Source: an uncultured Roseobacter sp. (GTDB lineage Bacteria; Pseudomonadota; Alphaproteobacteria; Rhodobacterales; Rhodobacteraceae). From it: a stretch of DNA of 64,000 nucleotides. Made by a program: the position numbers and the translations under genes. Below the pieces are notes generated by a model. That model did no database searches, was not told the origin of the DNA, and was given only the letters and a program-made list of their open reading frames with translations. Below, in pieces: positions 41,594-51,694 of this stretch. Position 1 is the stretch's first letter. Each line of letters starts with the position of its first letter. Where the stretch lies: contig NZ_CANMDB010000005.1 of the NCBI RefSeq assembly GCF_947496515.1, forward strand, positions 154,501 to 218,500, read 5' to 3'.

Positions 41594-42346
41594 ATGCCTC
41601 AGCTGACCGTCTCCGAGGGCTCTGCCGGGCTGCGCATCAGCCACCTGCGCAAAGCCTACCGCAAGAAAACCGTGATCCGCGATTTTTCCATGTATCTGGA
41701 GCGGGGCGAGGTCGTGGCGCTGCTGGGGCCCAACGGCTCGGGCAAGACGACGACCTTTTACGCGGTGGCCGGGCTGGTCACCCCCGAAGGCGGCACCGTG
41801 CTGATCGACGGGCAGGATGTGACCAACCTGCCGATGTACCGCCGCGCGCGGCTGGGCATCGGATATCTGCCGCAGGAGATGAGCATTTTCCGAGGCCTTT
41901 CGGTACAGGACAACATCAGTGCCATTCTGGATATCGCCGAGCCGGATCACCACAAACGCCGCGAACGGCTGGAGGAATTGCTGAGCGAATTTTCCATCGA
42001 GCATCTGCGCCGTGCCTCCGCCATGGCGCTGTCCGGTGGAGAGCGGCGCCGGGTGGAGATTGCCCGCTGTCTGGCGGCAAGTCCCAAATACCTGCTGCTC
42101 GATGAGCCCTTTGCGGGCGTCGATCCGATCTCTGTCGGAGATATCCGGCATCTGGTGGCGGATCTCAAAAAACGGGGCATCGGGGTGCTGATCACCGATC
42201 ATAATGTACGCGAAACGCTCGAAATCGTGGACCGTGCCTATATCCTGCACGAGGGCCGCGTGCTGATGTCCGGCACCCCCGAAGAGGTCGTTGAAAACGA
42301 GAACGTACGCCGGGTCTACCTGGGCGACAACTTCCGGATTTCCTGA
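41594..42346 (+). CDS. lptB: LPS export ABC transporter ATPase LptB
   Basis: 250 residues. Walker [12 protein letters not shown]-loop [16 protein letters not shown], signature [20 protein letters not shown], Walker [18 protein letters not shown] loop [19 protein letters not shown]. All are diagnostic for LptB, which extracts LPS from the inner membrane with LptFG. In many proteobacteria rpoN follows; here a 261-nt gap and then hpf follow. Confidence 0.97.
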   Translation: MPQLTVSEGSAGLRISHLRKAYRKKTVIRDFSMYLERGEVVALLGPNGSGKTTTFYAVAGLVTPEGGTVLIDGQDVTNLPMYRRARLGIGYLPQEMSIFRGLSVQDNISAILDIAEPDHHKRRERLEELLSEFSIEHLRRASAMALSGGERRRVEIARCLAASPKYLLLDEPFAGVDPISVGDIRHLVADLKKRGIGVLITDHNVRETLEIVDRAYILHEGRVLMSGTPEEVVENENVRRVYLGDNFRIS

Positions 42347-42607
42347 GCGCTTGTTCCGGGAAGCTACCGGCGCGAAAACACTTTTTACGCGAACCTCCGC
42401 CGCTTTTATTTGACCCTTAGCCGGTTTTCAGGCTCAATAGCCGGATGGAATCCATGCGTCATCGCCGGTCTGCGCCTCGCCCCTTTCGGTTGGGCAGCAC
42501 ACCCGATAATGCAGCGGAACGCCTTTTACCGTGACCCGCATCCGTAACCTGCCAGCGCTCCGGCGCGCGGCTTTGCCATGCCAGGTCCGACATACCAAGG
42601 AGAGACT

Positions 42608-43174
42608 ATGCGGTATCAAATCAGCGGCAAACAGATCGACATCGGCGACGCGTTGCAAACACACGTCAAAGAGGAGCTGGGCGAGGCTGTCAAGAAATAC
42701 GCTGAACGCCCGACAGAGGCCGTCGTGGTCTTCTCCAAGTCGGCGCATGAGTTTGTCTGCGAGGCGACCGTGCACCTGTCGACCGGCCTGACCGCACAGG
42801 CCAAAGCGCATCAGACCGAGATCTATGCAGCCTTTGACAGCTGTTGCGACAAGATGGAAAAGCAGCTGCGTCGCTACAAGCGCAGGTTGAAAGATCACCA
42901 CAAAGATCGGGCGGAACCGGTTGAAATCTACGGCGCCTCTGCCTATATCCTCGCTTCAGAAGCTGATTCTGATTTGCAGGAGCCGGAAACGCTGCAGCCC
43001 ATTATCGTCGCGGAGATGGAAACGAAAATTCCCTCTCTGTCCGTAGGGGAAGCAGTGATGCAGATGGAGCTTGCTGGCGCACCGGTTCTGGTGTTCAGGA
43101 ACGAAAGCAAAGAGGGTCTGAATGTGGTGTATCGCCGGGATGACGGCAACATCGGCTGGATAGACCCGCAGTAG
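42608..43174 (+). CDS. hpf: Ribosome hibernation promoting factor, long form
   Basis: 188 residues. The N-terminal S30AE domain (MRYQISGKQIDIGDALQTHVKEELGEAVKKY ... FDSCCDKMEKQLRRYKRRLKDHHKD) is linked to a C-terminal dimerisation domain (about 128-188: SVGEAVMQMELAGAPVLVFRNESKEGLNVVYRRDDGNIGWIDP). The long form joins 70S ribosomes into inactive 100S pairs in stationary phase. ATG 42608 follows AAGGAGAGACT. Upstream (42347-42607) is a promoter-bearing gap with TTGACC near 42410. ptsN follows after 42 nt. Confidence 0.95.
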   Translation: MRYQISGKQIDIGDALQTHVKEELGEAVKKYAERPTEAVVVFSKSAHEFVCEATVHLSTGLTAQAKAHQTEIYAAFDSCCDKMEKQLRRYKRRLKDHHKDRAEPVEIYGASAYILASEADSDLQEPETLQPIIVAEMETKIPSLSVGEAVMQMELAGAPVLVFRNESKEGLNVVYRRDDGNIGWIDPQ

Positions 43175-43216
43175 GATACCGTTGAGGCGACACAGCCTCC
43201 CTAAAGTGCGAGCAAC

Positions 43217-43681
43217 ATGGATCTCAACAAACTCCTCAAACCTGAGGCCGTGAAAGTATTGACATCGGCTTCCAGCAAAAAGCGTCTGATGCAGGATCTG
43301 GGAGATCTGGCGGAGCAGGCCTACGGGCTGCGGTCCGGCGACGTTCTGGATGCGCTGATCGCGCGTGAGGCGCTTGGCCCGACGGGTGTCGGCCACGGTG
43401 TCGCCCTGCCCCACGCCCGGCTTGATGGCCTCGATACGGTGGTCGGGGCCTTTGTTCTGCTGGACAAGCCCATTGATTTTACCGCGGTGGACCGACAGCC
43501 TGTGGACATTGCCTTTGCCCTTTTCGCGCCTGAGGATGCGGGCGTCGAGCATCTCAAGGCTCTGGCATTGGTATCCCGGACGCTGCGCGATCAAACCATC
43601 TGTGCCAAATTGCGGGCCAACCAGGATGCCGCGACGCTGCACACAATCCTCACGTCTGGTCAGTCCGAACAGGCCGCCTGA
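43217..43681 (+). CDS. ptsN: Nitrogen-PTS enzyme IIA (PtsN)
   Basis: 154 residues, EIIA-Ntr. The phosphorylated histidine is His66 in GVGHGVALPHARLDGL; LVSRTLRD and FALFAPEDAGVEHLKALALV are conserved. PtsN is the end acceptor of the PtsP-PtsO phosphate chain and adjusts potassium transport and stress or nitrogen signals. ATG 43217. It is the last gene of the block before the degenerate stretch at 43.7-44.0 kb. Confidence 0.95.
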   Translation: MDLNKLLKPEAVKVLTSASSKKRLMQDLGDLAEQAYGLRSGDVLDALIAREALGPTGVGHGVALPHARLDGLDTVVGAFVLLDKPIDFTAVDRQPVDIAFALFAPEDAGVEHLKALALVSRTLRDQTICAKLRANQDAATLHTILTSGQSEQAA

Positions 43682-43689
43682 GCAGAGCA

Positions 43690-44030
43690 GCTCTGCCGAT
43701 CATGGATCACGGGGCCCGTTTCTGCCCGGCGAAAGGTTTTTGGGTCTTTGCTGGTGACAGATGATCCCCAACAGATTTGCGTGCCGTCGAAATCCGCTTG
43801 TCCGGTATTGCGGTAATTGCCCCAGACATCGCCGTTGAGACGGTCGAATTCCTACCCCAAGTGTTGATCTTGCAGCGGCAGTCTTCCTTGCCACAGCAGC
43901 CATCGGCGGATGGGTGATCCGTACTCACTTGCCACCACATCATCGCCGCCAAGACCGCATCTGTGAAAGCAGACACAGAGTGATCAGGGAGCTTTTCGCC
44001 TTCAGAGGTCCCAGACGCGTCCCCCGAACG
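43690..44030 (-). pseudogene. Possible decayed small secreted-protein gene
   Basis: The 359-nt gap between ptsN and ftsK has no intact gene, but the minus strand shows protein-like pieces in different frames. One carries a signal-like KAKSSLITLCLLS, the next VLAAMMWWQVSTDHPSADGCCGKEDCRCKINTWG, and after an in-frame stop and shift NGDVWGNYRNTGQADFDGTQICWGSSVTSKDPKTFRR. The CCGKEDC pattern resembles small periplasmic proteins with a CC-x3-C motif. At least two frameshifts would be needed. It could also be chance; I would not assign a family. Confidence 0.35.
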
Positions 44031-44040
44031 CGCCGGACAT

Positions 44041-46836
44041 CTAAGACTGCTCTGGCGCAAGGATCTCCCGTTTGCCCACGTGGTTCGCAGCCGACACCAA
44101 CCCCTGATCTTCCATCTGCTCCACCAAGCGCGCGGCCTTGTTGTATCCGATGGCGAGTTTGCGCTGGATGTAGCTGGTGGAGCACTTCCTGTCATTGATC
44201 ACCACCTGCACAGCCTGATCGTACAGCGCGTCCTCGCCGTCGGTATTGCCGCCGAGACCCAGCACCAGGTCGATGTCGCTCTCCTTGTCATCGGACGGCC
44301 CATCGACCACCCCGCCGACATAGTCGGGCTCACCGTAGGCTTTGAGGTGGTTGACGATCTCCTCGACCTCTTCATCCGACACAAACGGCCCGTGGCAGCG
44401 GGTGATCTTGGCGCCGCCCGCCATGTAGAGCATGTCGCCCATGCCGAGCAGTTGCTCCGCCCCCATCTCGCCCAGAATGGTGCGGCTGTCGATCTTGGAG
44501 GTGACCTGAAAGCTGATCCGCGTCGGAAAGTTGGCCTTGATCGTCCCGGTAATCACATCGACCGAGGGGCGCTGTGTCGCCATGATCAGGTGAATGCCCG
44601 ACGCACGCGCCATCTGCGCCAGCCGCTGGATGCAGGCCTCGATCTCCTTGCCCGCAACCATCATCAGATCGGCCATCTCATCAACGATCACCACGATGTA
44701 GGGAAGTGCCTCGGGCGTGTTTTCTTCGGTCTCGAACACCGGCTCGCCCGTCTCATCGTCAAAGCCTGTCTGCACCGTGCGGGTAAACATCTCTCCCTTG
44801 GATAGCGCTTCGCGGACCCGACCGTTGAAGCCTTCGATGTTGCGTACGCCCATCTTGGACATCTTGCGGTAGCGTTCCTCCATCTCGCCCACGACCCATT
44901 TGAGCGCCACCACGGCCTTCTTGGGATCGGTCACAACGGGGCTGAGCAAATGCGGAATGCCGTCATAGACGCTCAGTTCCAGCATCTTGGGGTCGATCAT
45001 GATCATCCGGCATTCTTCGGGCGTCAGCTTGTAGAGCAGGCTGAGGATCATCGTGTTGATCGCCACCGATTTACCCGAGCCCGTCGTCCCCGCGATCAGC
45101 AGGTGGGGCATTTTGGCCAGGTTAGCCACCACAGGATCCCCGCCGATGTCCTTGCCAAGCGCCAGCGGCAGGCGCTGGTTGCTGTCGCCGAAATCACGCG
45201 CCGAGAGGATCTCGCGCAGGACCACCTTTTCGCGGCTGTCGTTGGGCAGTTCGATGCCGATCACCGACCGCCCCGGCACGGTGGAAACCCGCGCCGAGAG
45301 CGCCGCCATGGACCGCGCGATGTCATCCGCCAGCCCGATCACGCGCGAGGCTTTGAGGCCCGGTGCCGGTTCCAGCTCATACATGGTCACCACCGGGCCG
45401 GGGCGGACGGCAACGATCTCGCCTTTCACGCCGTAGTCATCCAGCACGGATTCCAGCATCCGCGCGTTTTCCTCAAGCGCCGCATCGCTGAGCTGCAGAC
45501 GCGGTACATTGACCGGGTTCTCCAGCAGGCTGAGCGGTGGCAGTTCGAAACCGGGATGCGTGTCGTCAAAGGACAGCTTCGGCTGCGCTTCGGCCTGAGC
45601 GCGGCTGGAAGGTTGCGCAGGCTTGCGGCTGGGCTGCTGGATGACGCGGCGCGGCTCCGCCACTGCCCGGATCTCAGATGCGAGCGCCACAGATTCTATG
45701 ACCTCCGGGGCCTCCGGCACCGGGGACGTCAGACGCTGCGTACCGGTCAGCGGCGGTTCGGCCCGTGCGACACCGGGCTCAAGGACCAACGGGTCGGGCC
45801 CGCGCCCAAGGCCCTTTGTCAACGGGGCCGTGACGGGCGTGTTCAGCGGTTTGCTGCTGCGCACCCGCGATTTGATCACGTCGGCGATACGGGCCTTGAT
45901 CCGGTCGGGGGCTGGGCCTTCGTTGATGTCCAGCGCGATGTCGGTCTCGATCAGCTCCGGTTCCGGCATCTCATCGGGACGGTTCACCAGCCCGGGTCTC
46001 TTTGCAAACAACCCGACCTTGGGCACACCACCGGCAGTCTGAAAGGCAGGCGCCCCTTTTGCCGGCGCCACCTCTGTCAGCACAGCTTCGGCCTCCACCG
46101 CCGCAGCACGCGCCGCGCGAGCCTCAGCCCGGCGCTCCGCATGGCGGGAGGAGATCTGCTGCGCAGTGGTCAACGCGCCGCTCGCGCCCCGGCCCAACAG
46201 CGTCATCAGCCCCGCGTAGAGCATCACCAGCCCCACCAGCAGGAACCGGCCAACGCGCAGCAACTCACCCCGTGTGAACCCCGTCACAAAGGCCCCGAGC
46301 GCGAGGATCCCGAACGCCATGAGCACCGACATCAGCTTGACCGTAAACACCGACCCGATGGGCAAAAGCTCCAGCAGGATGGCCATCACCGTATCCCCGA
46401 AAAGCCCGCCCAGGCCAAAGCTATGGGTATCGAGCCAGTTGCCATCGGGCGTCAGCGTCGCCGCATAAATAGACCCGAGCGCCACGGCGATGGGCGCAAA
46501 GATCAACCGCCCCACGGCCCGGTCCGCGCCTTGATGCAAGGTGAACCGCAGCCCCCAGGCCACCAGCACGAGGCCCAACCCCCACGAACCCCAGCCCACG
46601 ATCATGAATAGCGGTGCCGCCAGCGCAGCCCCAGGGCGGCCCAGCCAATTCTGCACCGGTGCCTCAGTTGAGACCATCCAGTTGGGATCATCGGGCGTGT
46701 AGGATGCGATCATCGCGCAAGCCATGCAGCCAAGCACGATCAGCGCCAGACCCAGCAGCTCCTTGCCCCGTTTCTCAACGGCTTGCGCCATGGAGCTGTC
46801 CAGCAGCGGATCGCGTCCTCGTGTCTGATATGCCAT
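44041..46836 (-). CDS. ftsK: DNA translocase FtsK
   Basis: 931 residues. Four or five membrane helices (residues about 25-215) anchor it at the septum, a low-complexity linker follows (215-450), then the motor: Walker [20 protein letters not shown], Walker [62 protein letters not shown]. The C-terminal gamma winged-helix (about 865-931, [31 protein letters not shown]) reads KOPS polarity sites. It pumps chromosome ends through the closing septum and activates dif recombination. The aminotransferase gene lies 21 nt upstream on the same strand. Confidence 0.97.
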   Translation of the reverse strand: MAYQTRGRDPLLDSSMAQAVEKRGKELLGLALIVLGCMACAMIASYTPDDPNWMVSTEAPVQNWLGRPGAALAAPLFMIVGWGSWGLGLVLVAWGLRFTLHQGADRAVGRLIFAPIAVALGSIYAATLTPDGNWLDTHSFGLGGLFGDTVMAILLELLPIGSVFTVKLMSVLMAFGILALGAFVTGFTRGELLRVGRFLLVGLVMLYAGLMTLLGRGASGALTTAQQISSRHAERRAEARAARAAAVEAEAVLTEVAPAKGAPAFQTAGGVPKVGLFAKRPGLVNRPDEMPEPELIETDIALDINEGPAPDRIKARIADVIKSRVRSSKPLNTPVTAPLTKGLGRGPDPLVLEPGVARAEPPLTGTQRLTSPVPEAPEVIESVALASEIRAVAEPRRVIQQPSRKPAQPSSRAQAEAQPKLSFDDTHPGFELPPLSLLENPVNVPRLQLSDAALEENARMLESVLDDYGVKGEIVAVRPGPVVTMYELEPAPGLKASRVIGLADDIARSMAALSARVSTVPGRSVIGIELPNDSREKVVLREILSARDFGDSNQRLPLALGKDIGGDPVVANLAKMPHLLIAGTTGSGKSVAINTMILSLLYKLTPEECRMIMIDPKMLELSVYDGIPHLLSPVVTDPKKAVVALKWVVGEMEERYRKMSKMGVRNIEGFNGRVREALSKGEMFTRTVQTGFDDETGEPVFETEENTPEALPYIVVIVDEMADLMMVAGKEIEACIQRLAQMARASGIHLIMATQRPSVDVITGTIKANFPTRISFQVTSKIDSRTILGEMGAEQLLGMGDMLYMAGGAKITRCHGPFVSDEEVEEIVNHLKAYGEPDYVGGVVDGPSDDKESDIDLVLGLGGNTDGEDALYDQAVQVVINDRKCSTSYIQRKLAIGYNKAARLVEQMEDQGLVSAANHVGKREILAPEQS

Positions 46837-46857
46837 GCTCTGATCCCTCGTACCTAT

Positions 46858-48039
46858 TCACACATAAAGACAGTCGCGGATCAGCCTCAGCCCGCGCGTT
46901 GTCTTTTGCAGTGGGGCCACCATGGCGACCCTGATGTATCCCTTGCCCGGGTTCTCTCCCGCGCCGTCCTGCGCCAGATAACTGCCGGGCAGCACCCGCA
47001 CACCTGTCTCGCGCCACAGCTTGATGGCCGCAGCCTCATCGTCTTCGACCGGCAGCCACAGAAAGAAGCCCGCCTCTGGCGGCGCATAGCCCGGCACATT
47101 GCCAAAAATCCGGTCGGCCACGTCATATTTCTGCCGGTAGAGCGCCCGGTTCTCGATCACATGCGCATCATCGTCCCACAGGGCAGCGGCAGCGGCCTGC
47201 AAGGGCAACGGCAGTGGTGCGCCTGCGTAGTTCCGCAATTGCTTGATCTCGGCCATGCTGCGCGCGCCCGTCGCCACAAAGCCCGACCTCAGCCCGGGCA
47301 GGTTCGAGCGTTTGGACAGCGAATGAAAGACCACGATGCGGTTACGATCGGCGCTCAGCTCATCTGCGACCTGCAACGCGCCGACAGGCGGTGTGTCGCG
47401 GTAGATCTCGGCATAGCATTCGTCCGCAAAGATCTTGAAATCATGTTGTTCCGCCAGCCCGATCAGCGTCCGCCAGTACGCGGCATCTGCCACCGCGCCC
47501 TGAGGGTTCGCCGGCGAACAGATATAGACGGCCGTCGTGCGTCTCAGCGTATCTTCCGGCAGGGCCGCGACATCCGGCAGGTGACCCGTTTCGACAGTAG
47601 CGGGGACAAAGACGGGCTCCGCCGCGACCGACAGCGCCGCGATGGCATAGACCTGATAGAAGGGGTTCGGCATGAGTATCGCGGGCCACGCGCCGTTCTT
47701 ACGCTCAGGGCACAGCGCCATGGCGGCGTTATAGAGCCCCTCGCGCGTGCCATTGAGCGCCATCACCTCGGTCGCCTCGTCCAGCGCAACTCCATACCGC
47801 CGCTGCATGAAACCGCAAATCGCCGCCCGCAGCTCGGGCGAGGCGTCATTCGGCGGGTAGCTGTTAAATCCGGCGGCGTTCTTCGAAATCACCTCCGTCA
47901 CCCAGGGCGGAAAGGCGTGTTTCGGCTCACCGATGGTCATGTGGATGGGTGCACCGCCACCCTCGTGCACGTCCAGAAGCCCGCGCAAACGCGGCCATAC
48001 ATGCGCCTGAAGGTTCGAAAACCGCTCGGGATACATCAT
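46858..48039 (-). CDS. PLP-dependent class I/II aminotransferase (DapC-like)
   Basis: 393 residues, aminotransferase fold type I. The PLP lysine is in VFHSLSKRSNLPGLRSGF; other landmarks are MTIGEPKHAFPPWV, LNGTREGLYNAAMAL, NPFYQVYAIAA, YICSPANPQGAVA and IFADECYAEIYRD. The pattern resembles N-succinyldiaminopimelate aminotransferase (lysine/peptidoglycan pathway), but specificity cannot be fixed. Start ATG 48039 has GAGG 8 nt upstream; GTG 48045 and ATG 48036 are alternatives. It probably shares a transcript with ftsK. Confidence 0.88.
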   Translation of the reverse strand: MMYPERFSNLQAHVWPRLRGLLDVHEGGGAPIHMTIGEPKHAFPPWVTEVISKNAAGFNSYPPNDASPELRAAICGFMQRRYGVALDEATEVMALNGTREGLYNAAMALCPERKNGAWPAILMPNPFYQVYAIAALSVAAEPVFVPATVETGHLPDVAALPEDTLRRTTAVYICSPANPQGAVADAAYWRTLIGLAEQHDFKIFADECYAEIYRDTPPVGALQVADELSADRNRIVVFHSLSKRSNLPGLRSGFVATGARSMAEIKQLRNYAGAPLPLPLQAAAAALWDDDAHVIENRALYRQKYDVADRIFGNVPGYAPPEAGFFLWLPVEDDEAAAIKLWRETGVRVLPGSYLAQDGAGENPGKGYIRVAMVAPLQKTTRGLRLIRDCLYV

Positions 48040-48114
48040 CAACACTGCCTCAGATCGGGATCATTCACGTCCCGTTTCGGTCAGGATACCCGGGCCGAGC
48101 CGCTGCGTCCAGAA

Positions 48115-48156
48115 AAACGCCCCGCTTTGTCGGCAGTTGTGGCTTTTAGGGCGTTT
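48115..48156 (-). terminator. Hairpin terminator downstream of the amidase gene
   Basis: On the minus strand AAACGCCC (48156-48149) pairs with GGGCGTTT (48122-48115), a perfect 8-bp stem with a 26-nt inner segment, followed by TT. It lies 23 nt after the amidase stop and upstream of the aminotransferase start. Confidence 0.5.
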
Positions 48157-48178
48157 CAGTCTGATCCGAACAAAGCGT

Positions 48179-49507
48179 CTAACTCAGCGCGCGCTCGACC
48201 GCCGCACCGGTGCGCAGCAACGCCTCCTCACGCCCCGGCCCCGCCATCAGCATCATTCCGCAGCTGGGCACCCCTGTCGGCAGGCTCAGGGCGCAAAGGC
48301 CCATCAGGTTGCCGATGCGCGTGTTGCGCAGCGCCAGCAGATTTTCTGTCACGTAATAGTCGTGGTCGGTGGTGAGCCGCGCGAGGTTCGGCGGCAGAAT
48401 CGGCGCAGTCGGCAGCAGCACCGCGTCATAAGCAGACGCGGCCGCAGCATAGGCCGCCCGTGCGCGGTCGATCACCTGCCAGGCCGCAACGTAATCGGGC
48501 CCGCTGTGGTTTCGCCCAAGGCGAAACCGCTCGCAGATTTCATGGTACATCGCATCGGGGTTCGCCTCTATCACATCACGCCATAGCCCGTAGGCCTCGG
48601 AGGTATACAAACACGTGGTCTGCGCCATCGCCTCCTCGACCTCGGGCACGGAAATCCGGTCAATCCGCGCACCTGCGTCCTGCAACTTGCGCCGCGCGCC
48701 TTCAAAGGCTGTCATGGGGTCCTCCCGCACATCGCTCAGCGCGACCGTCTCCAGCACCGCAAAACGCTGATACGCAAGACTGGCCCCCGTCAGATCCGCG
48801 GCTTTCCCGCCTTCGAGGGCGGCGAGCAGCAGCCCTGCGTCCTCCACCGACCGGCAGAGCGGCCCGACCGTGTCAAACCGCAGCGCCAGCGGCACCACAC
48901 CATCCAGACTGAGCCTGCCGGAGGTTGTCTTGAGCCCTACCAGATCATTCCACGCAGAGGGAATGCGAACCGAACCGCCCGTGTCAGACCCGATCCCCGC
49001 TGGTGCCAGACCAAAGGCCACCGACGCCGCAGCCCCCGAGGACGACCCCCCCGGCACCGCGCCAGCGTCGTTCACGCAGGGAGGGGTGCTGGTACTGGGA
49101 TTATGGCCCAGACCGGAGAACGCCAATTCCGACATATGTGTTTTCCCAAGGCATATCAGGCCCATGGCCGTCGCATTGGCCAGCACACGGGCATCGCGCT
49201 CCGGCACCCGCCCTGCGAGCAGCTTTGAACCCGCCTCGGTCCCGACCCAAGCGGTATCGAACAGATCCTTCCAGCTGACGGGCACCCCATCGAGCGGCCC
49301 GCGCCGTTGCCCGTTTCGCGCCCGCTGTGCGGCGGCCAGCGCCTCGGCCCGCGCCCGTGCCGCCGTGCTGCGCGCATAGATCCGGTCGCGCAGCGCGTGC
49401 CCGCCGATCGCATCCAGATAGGTCTCTGTCAGCGCGACGGGGTCAATCTCGCCCGATCCGATGCCGCGCCCCAGATCCGCCGCCGTCCAGCTCAACCACT
49501 CCTGCAT
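48179..49507 (-). CDS. Amidase signature-family protein
   Basis: 442 residues with the complete Ser-cisSer-Lys triad: the lysine in VPVSWKDLFD, the cis-serine in AVPGGSSSGAAASVAFGL and the nucleophile region in APAGIGSDTGGSVRIPSAWNDLVGLKTTSGRLS. Members hydrolyse amides such as allophanate, aryl amides or Gln-tRNA side chains. No gatB/gatC neighbours are present, so it is not the Glu-tRNA amidotransferase. Substrate unknown. Start ATG 49507 (MQEWLSW) follows AAGGGGGCGC; the 13-codon upstream extension is not supported. It is divergent from the FAD hydroxylase gene. Confidence 0.88.
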   Translation of the reverse strand: MQEWLSWTAADLGRGIGSGEIDPVALTETYLDAIGGHALRDRIYARSTAARARAEALAAAQRARNGQRRGPLDGVPVSWKDLFDTAWVGTEAGSKLLAGRVPERDARVLANATAMGLICLGKTHMSELAFSGLGHNPSTSTPPCVNDAGAVPGGSSSGAAASVAFGLAPAGIGSDTGGSVRIPSAWNDLVGLKTTSGRLSLDGVVPLALRFDTVGPLCRSVEDAGLLLAALEGGKAADLTGASLAYQRFAVLETVALSDVREDPMTAFEGARRKLQDAGARIDRISVPEVEEAMAQTTCLYTSEAYGLWRDVIEANPDAMYHEICERFRLGRNHSGPDYVAAWQVIDRARAAYAAAASAYDAVLLPTAPILPPNLARLTTDHDYYVTENLLALRNTRIGNLMGLCALSLPTGVPSCGMMLMAGPGREEALLRTGAAVERALS

Positions 49508-49589
49508 ATGCGCCCCCTTCTGCGTCGCGCGACGGTAGCGACGCAAACGCGCATGGACAATCCCCTGCCCCGCGCCCTATGTCAGCCTC

Positions 49590-50816
49590 ATGTCAGAGGC
49601 ATGCGATATCATCATTGTGGGCGGCGGGTTGAACGGGCCCACGCTGGCGCTTGCACTGGCGAGCGCCGGACAGCGGGTGACGCTGATCGACGCGCTGCCG
49701 CTCGGTACCCGCACCGACGCAGGGTTTGACGGACGATCCTACGCCCTCGCGCTGACCTCGGCCCGGCTGATGGAGGCGCTCGGGCTATGGGAGACGCTGT
49801 CGGAGACGGCCCAGCCCATGCTCGACATCAAGGTAAGCGATGGTCGCGCGGGCGAGGGTCCCGCACCCTTCTTCATGCATTTTGACCACGCGGAGATCGA
49901 AGAAGGCCCGATGGGCTACATGGTCGAGGATCGCCACATCCGCCCCACCCTGCTGGCTGCCCTGAACGACACCCCCGAGATCCACCAGATCCACGGTGAT
50001 GCGGTTGTCGCACAACAGGTAGATGCCGGTGGCGTCGAGGTCACGCTGGCGTCGGGCAAGACGCTTCAGGGGCAGCTGCTCGTCGGGTGCGACGGACGCG
50101 GATCGGGCACAGCCGAACGTGCCGGGATCCACCGTATCGGCTGGACCTATGCGCAAACGGCGCTGGTTTGCGCCGTCGGTCACGAACACCACCACAACGG
50201 CGTTGCGCATCAGTTCTTCATGCCGCCGGGGCCGCTGGCCATCCTGCCGCTGACGGGCAACCGCGCCTCCATCGTATGGAGCGAGACAACGGAAAACGCC
50301 CGCGCAATCAACGCCTTGCCGGACGCTGAGTACATCGATGTTCTCCGGCCCCGCTTTGGCAGCTTTCTGGGTGAGATCGAATTGCTCGGCGCGCGCTACA
50401 CCTACCCGCTGTCGCTGTCGCTGGCGAGCGCGCTGGTCGCGCCGCGCGTGGCGTTGGTGGGCGATGCAGCCCACGGGATCCACCCCATCGCGGGGCAGGG
50501 TCTGAACGCCGGGCTGCGGGATGTGGCCGCCTTGGCCGAGGTCGTGGCCGATGCCGCGCGGCGTGGCGAGGCGATTGGTGCTGCCCCTGTGCTGAGCCGC
50601 TACCAGACCTGGCGCCGTTTTGACAACACGGCACTGGCGCTCGCCACTGACAGCTTCAACAGGCTCTTTTCAAACGACAATTCCGTTCTGCGTGGGCTCC
50701 GCGATGTCGGGATGGGGCTGATCAATCACTGGCCCGGCGCGCGCCGCAGCTTTATCCGGGAGGCCGCGGGGCTGAACGGTGATCTGCCGCGGCTGCTGCG
50801 GGGGCTGCCAGTCTGA
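49590..50816 (+). CDS. UbiH/UbiF-family FAD-dependent hydroxylase
   Basis: 408 residues. FAD-binding GxGxxG-type motif IIIVGGGLNGPTLALALASAG, the DG loop LLVGCDGRGSGTAERAG, and the C-terminal ribityl motif VALVGDAAHGIHPIAGQGLNAGLRDVAALAEV are those of ubiquinone-biosynthesis hydroxylases (COQ6/UbiH/UbiF/UbiL). It most likely hydroxylates the ubiquinone ring; the exact carbon cannot be told from sequence. ATG 49590 (MSEACDII) is the only family-length start. The stop is 6 nt from the convergent Trm112-like gene. Confidence 0.9.
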   Translation: MSEACDIIIVGGGLNGPTLALALASAGQRVTLIDALPLGTRTDAGFDGRSYALALTSARLMEALGLWETLSETAQPMLDIKVSDGRAGEGPAPFFMHFDHAEIEEGPMGYMVEDRHIRPTLLAALNDTPEIHQIHGDAVVAQQVDAGGVEVTLASGKTLQGQLLVGCDGRGSGTAERAGIHRIGWTYAQTALVCAVGHEHHHNGVAHQFFMPPGPLAILPLTGNRASIVWSETTENARAINALPDAEYIDVLRPRFGSFLGEIELLGARYTYPLSLSLASALVAPRVALVGDAAHGIHPIAGQGLNAGLRDVAALAEVVADAARRGEAIGAAPVLSRYQTWRRFDNTALALATDSFNRLFSNDNSVLRGLRDVGMGLINHWPGARRSFIREAAGLNGDLPRLLRGLPV

Positions 50817-50822
50817 GCGGCG

Positions 50823-51026
50823 TCAGTCCAGAACGCGGGCCTCGTCCACCAGCATGATCGGGATCCCGTTTCGGATCGCATAAGCCAGACCGGCGCTATC
50901 GGACACCAACTCCTGCCGCTCGGCGTCATAGCGTAAAGTATTGTGGCTACGCGGGCAGATCAGCGCCTCCAGCATCCGGCGATCAAAAGCCGCAAGTTCT
51001 TCGGGGGCAGAGGGATCATCGCTCAT
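50823..51026 (-). CDS. Trm112-like small protein
   Basis: 67 residues of the Trm112/YcaR family: [45 protein letters not shown]. Eukaryotic Trm112 activates methyltransferases; bacterial versions are of uncertain function and often sit beside other small conserved genes as here. The usual zinc cysteine quartet is reduced to one (ICP). The ATG overlaps the stop of the LON-domain gene by 4 nt, so the two are translationally coupled. Confidence 0.88.
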   Translation of the reverse strand: MSDDPSAPEELAAFDRRMLEALICPRSHNTLRYDAERQELVSDSAGLAYAIRNGIPIMLVDEARVLD

Positions 51027-51667
51027 TGTATCATCTCGCTCTCGCTGCCGCCCCTCAGCTGATATTCGATCAGAGTCACGAGCGTCTCGCGCCGCGTGGG
51101 CAGCGACGGCGCTTCCAGTAGAGCCTGCTTATCCTCGGGATCGAACTCCAGCATCATCGACAACGAGTTGATCAGCAATTCGTCATCCGCCTCTTTCAGG
51201 GTATCCCAATCAGCCGACAGCTGACGCGCGTCGAAATAGCGCCCGAGCAGGTCCATGAAGACATGACGATCAAAGGTCTTGTCCGTCTCATCCGGCCCCA
51301 GATCACGGTCGAACCCGTCCCATTTCACCTCGCACCGGCGGTAGGGGGTGAAACCCTCGACCTCCTTTACCACGCGAAATCGCGACACGCCGCCCAGCGT
51401 GATCAGGTATCGCCCATCCTCTGTTTCGGAAAATTGCGTGACCCGGCCCGCGCATCCGATGGTGTGCAGCCCGTTGCCATTGCGACCGGGCACCTCATTG
51501 GGCTGGATCATCCCGATGAGCCGCGCCGGCGTCTTGAGAGCGTCTTCGAGCATCTGCAGATAGCGGGGTTCAAAGATGTGCAGCGGCAATCGCGAGCGCG
51601 GCAAAAGCAGTGCTCCGGCCAAAGGAAAGATCGCAATCGTATCGGGGAGCTCGGCGGCTTTTATCAT
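51023..51667 (-). CDS. LON peptidase substrate-binding-domain protein
   Basis: 214 residues matching the N-terminal LAN/LON domain alone: [72 protein letters not shown]. There is no AAA+ or protease domain, so it is not Lon itself; such stand-alone domains may bind partly folded protein. It lies between cnoX/ybbN and the Trm112-like gene, all on the minus strand. The spacing is 27 nt from cnoX and a 4-nt overlap with Trm112. Confidence 0.9.
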   Translation of the reverse strand: MIKAAELPDTIAIFPLAGALLLPRSRLPLHIFEPRYLQMLEDALKTPARLIGMIQPNEVPGRNGNGLHTIGCAGRVTQFSETEDGRYLITLGGVSRFRVVKEVEGFTPYRRCEVKWDGFDRDLGPDETDKTFDRHVFMDLLGRYFDARQLSADWDTLKEADDELLINSLSMMLEFDPEDKQALLEAPSLPTRRETLVTLIEYQLRGGSESEMIQ

Positions 51668-51694
51668 GCCTTGCGACGTAGCCCGGCGGCCCCG

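Noticed and set aside
44950-46611. 553-codon plus-strand frame opposite ftsK
   Set aside because: Antisense shadow of ftsK; composition dominated by Arg, His and Gln, no family motifs.
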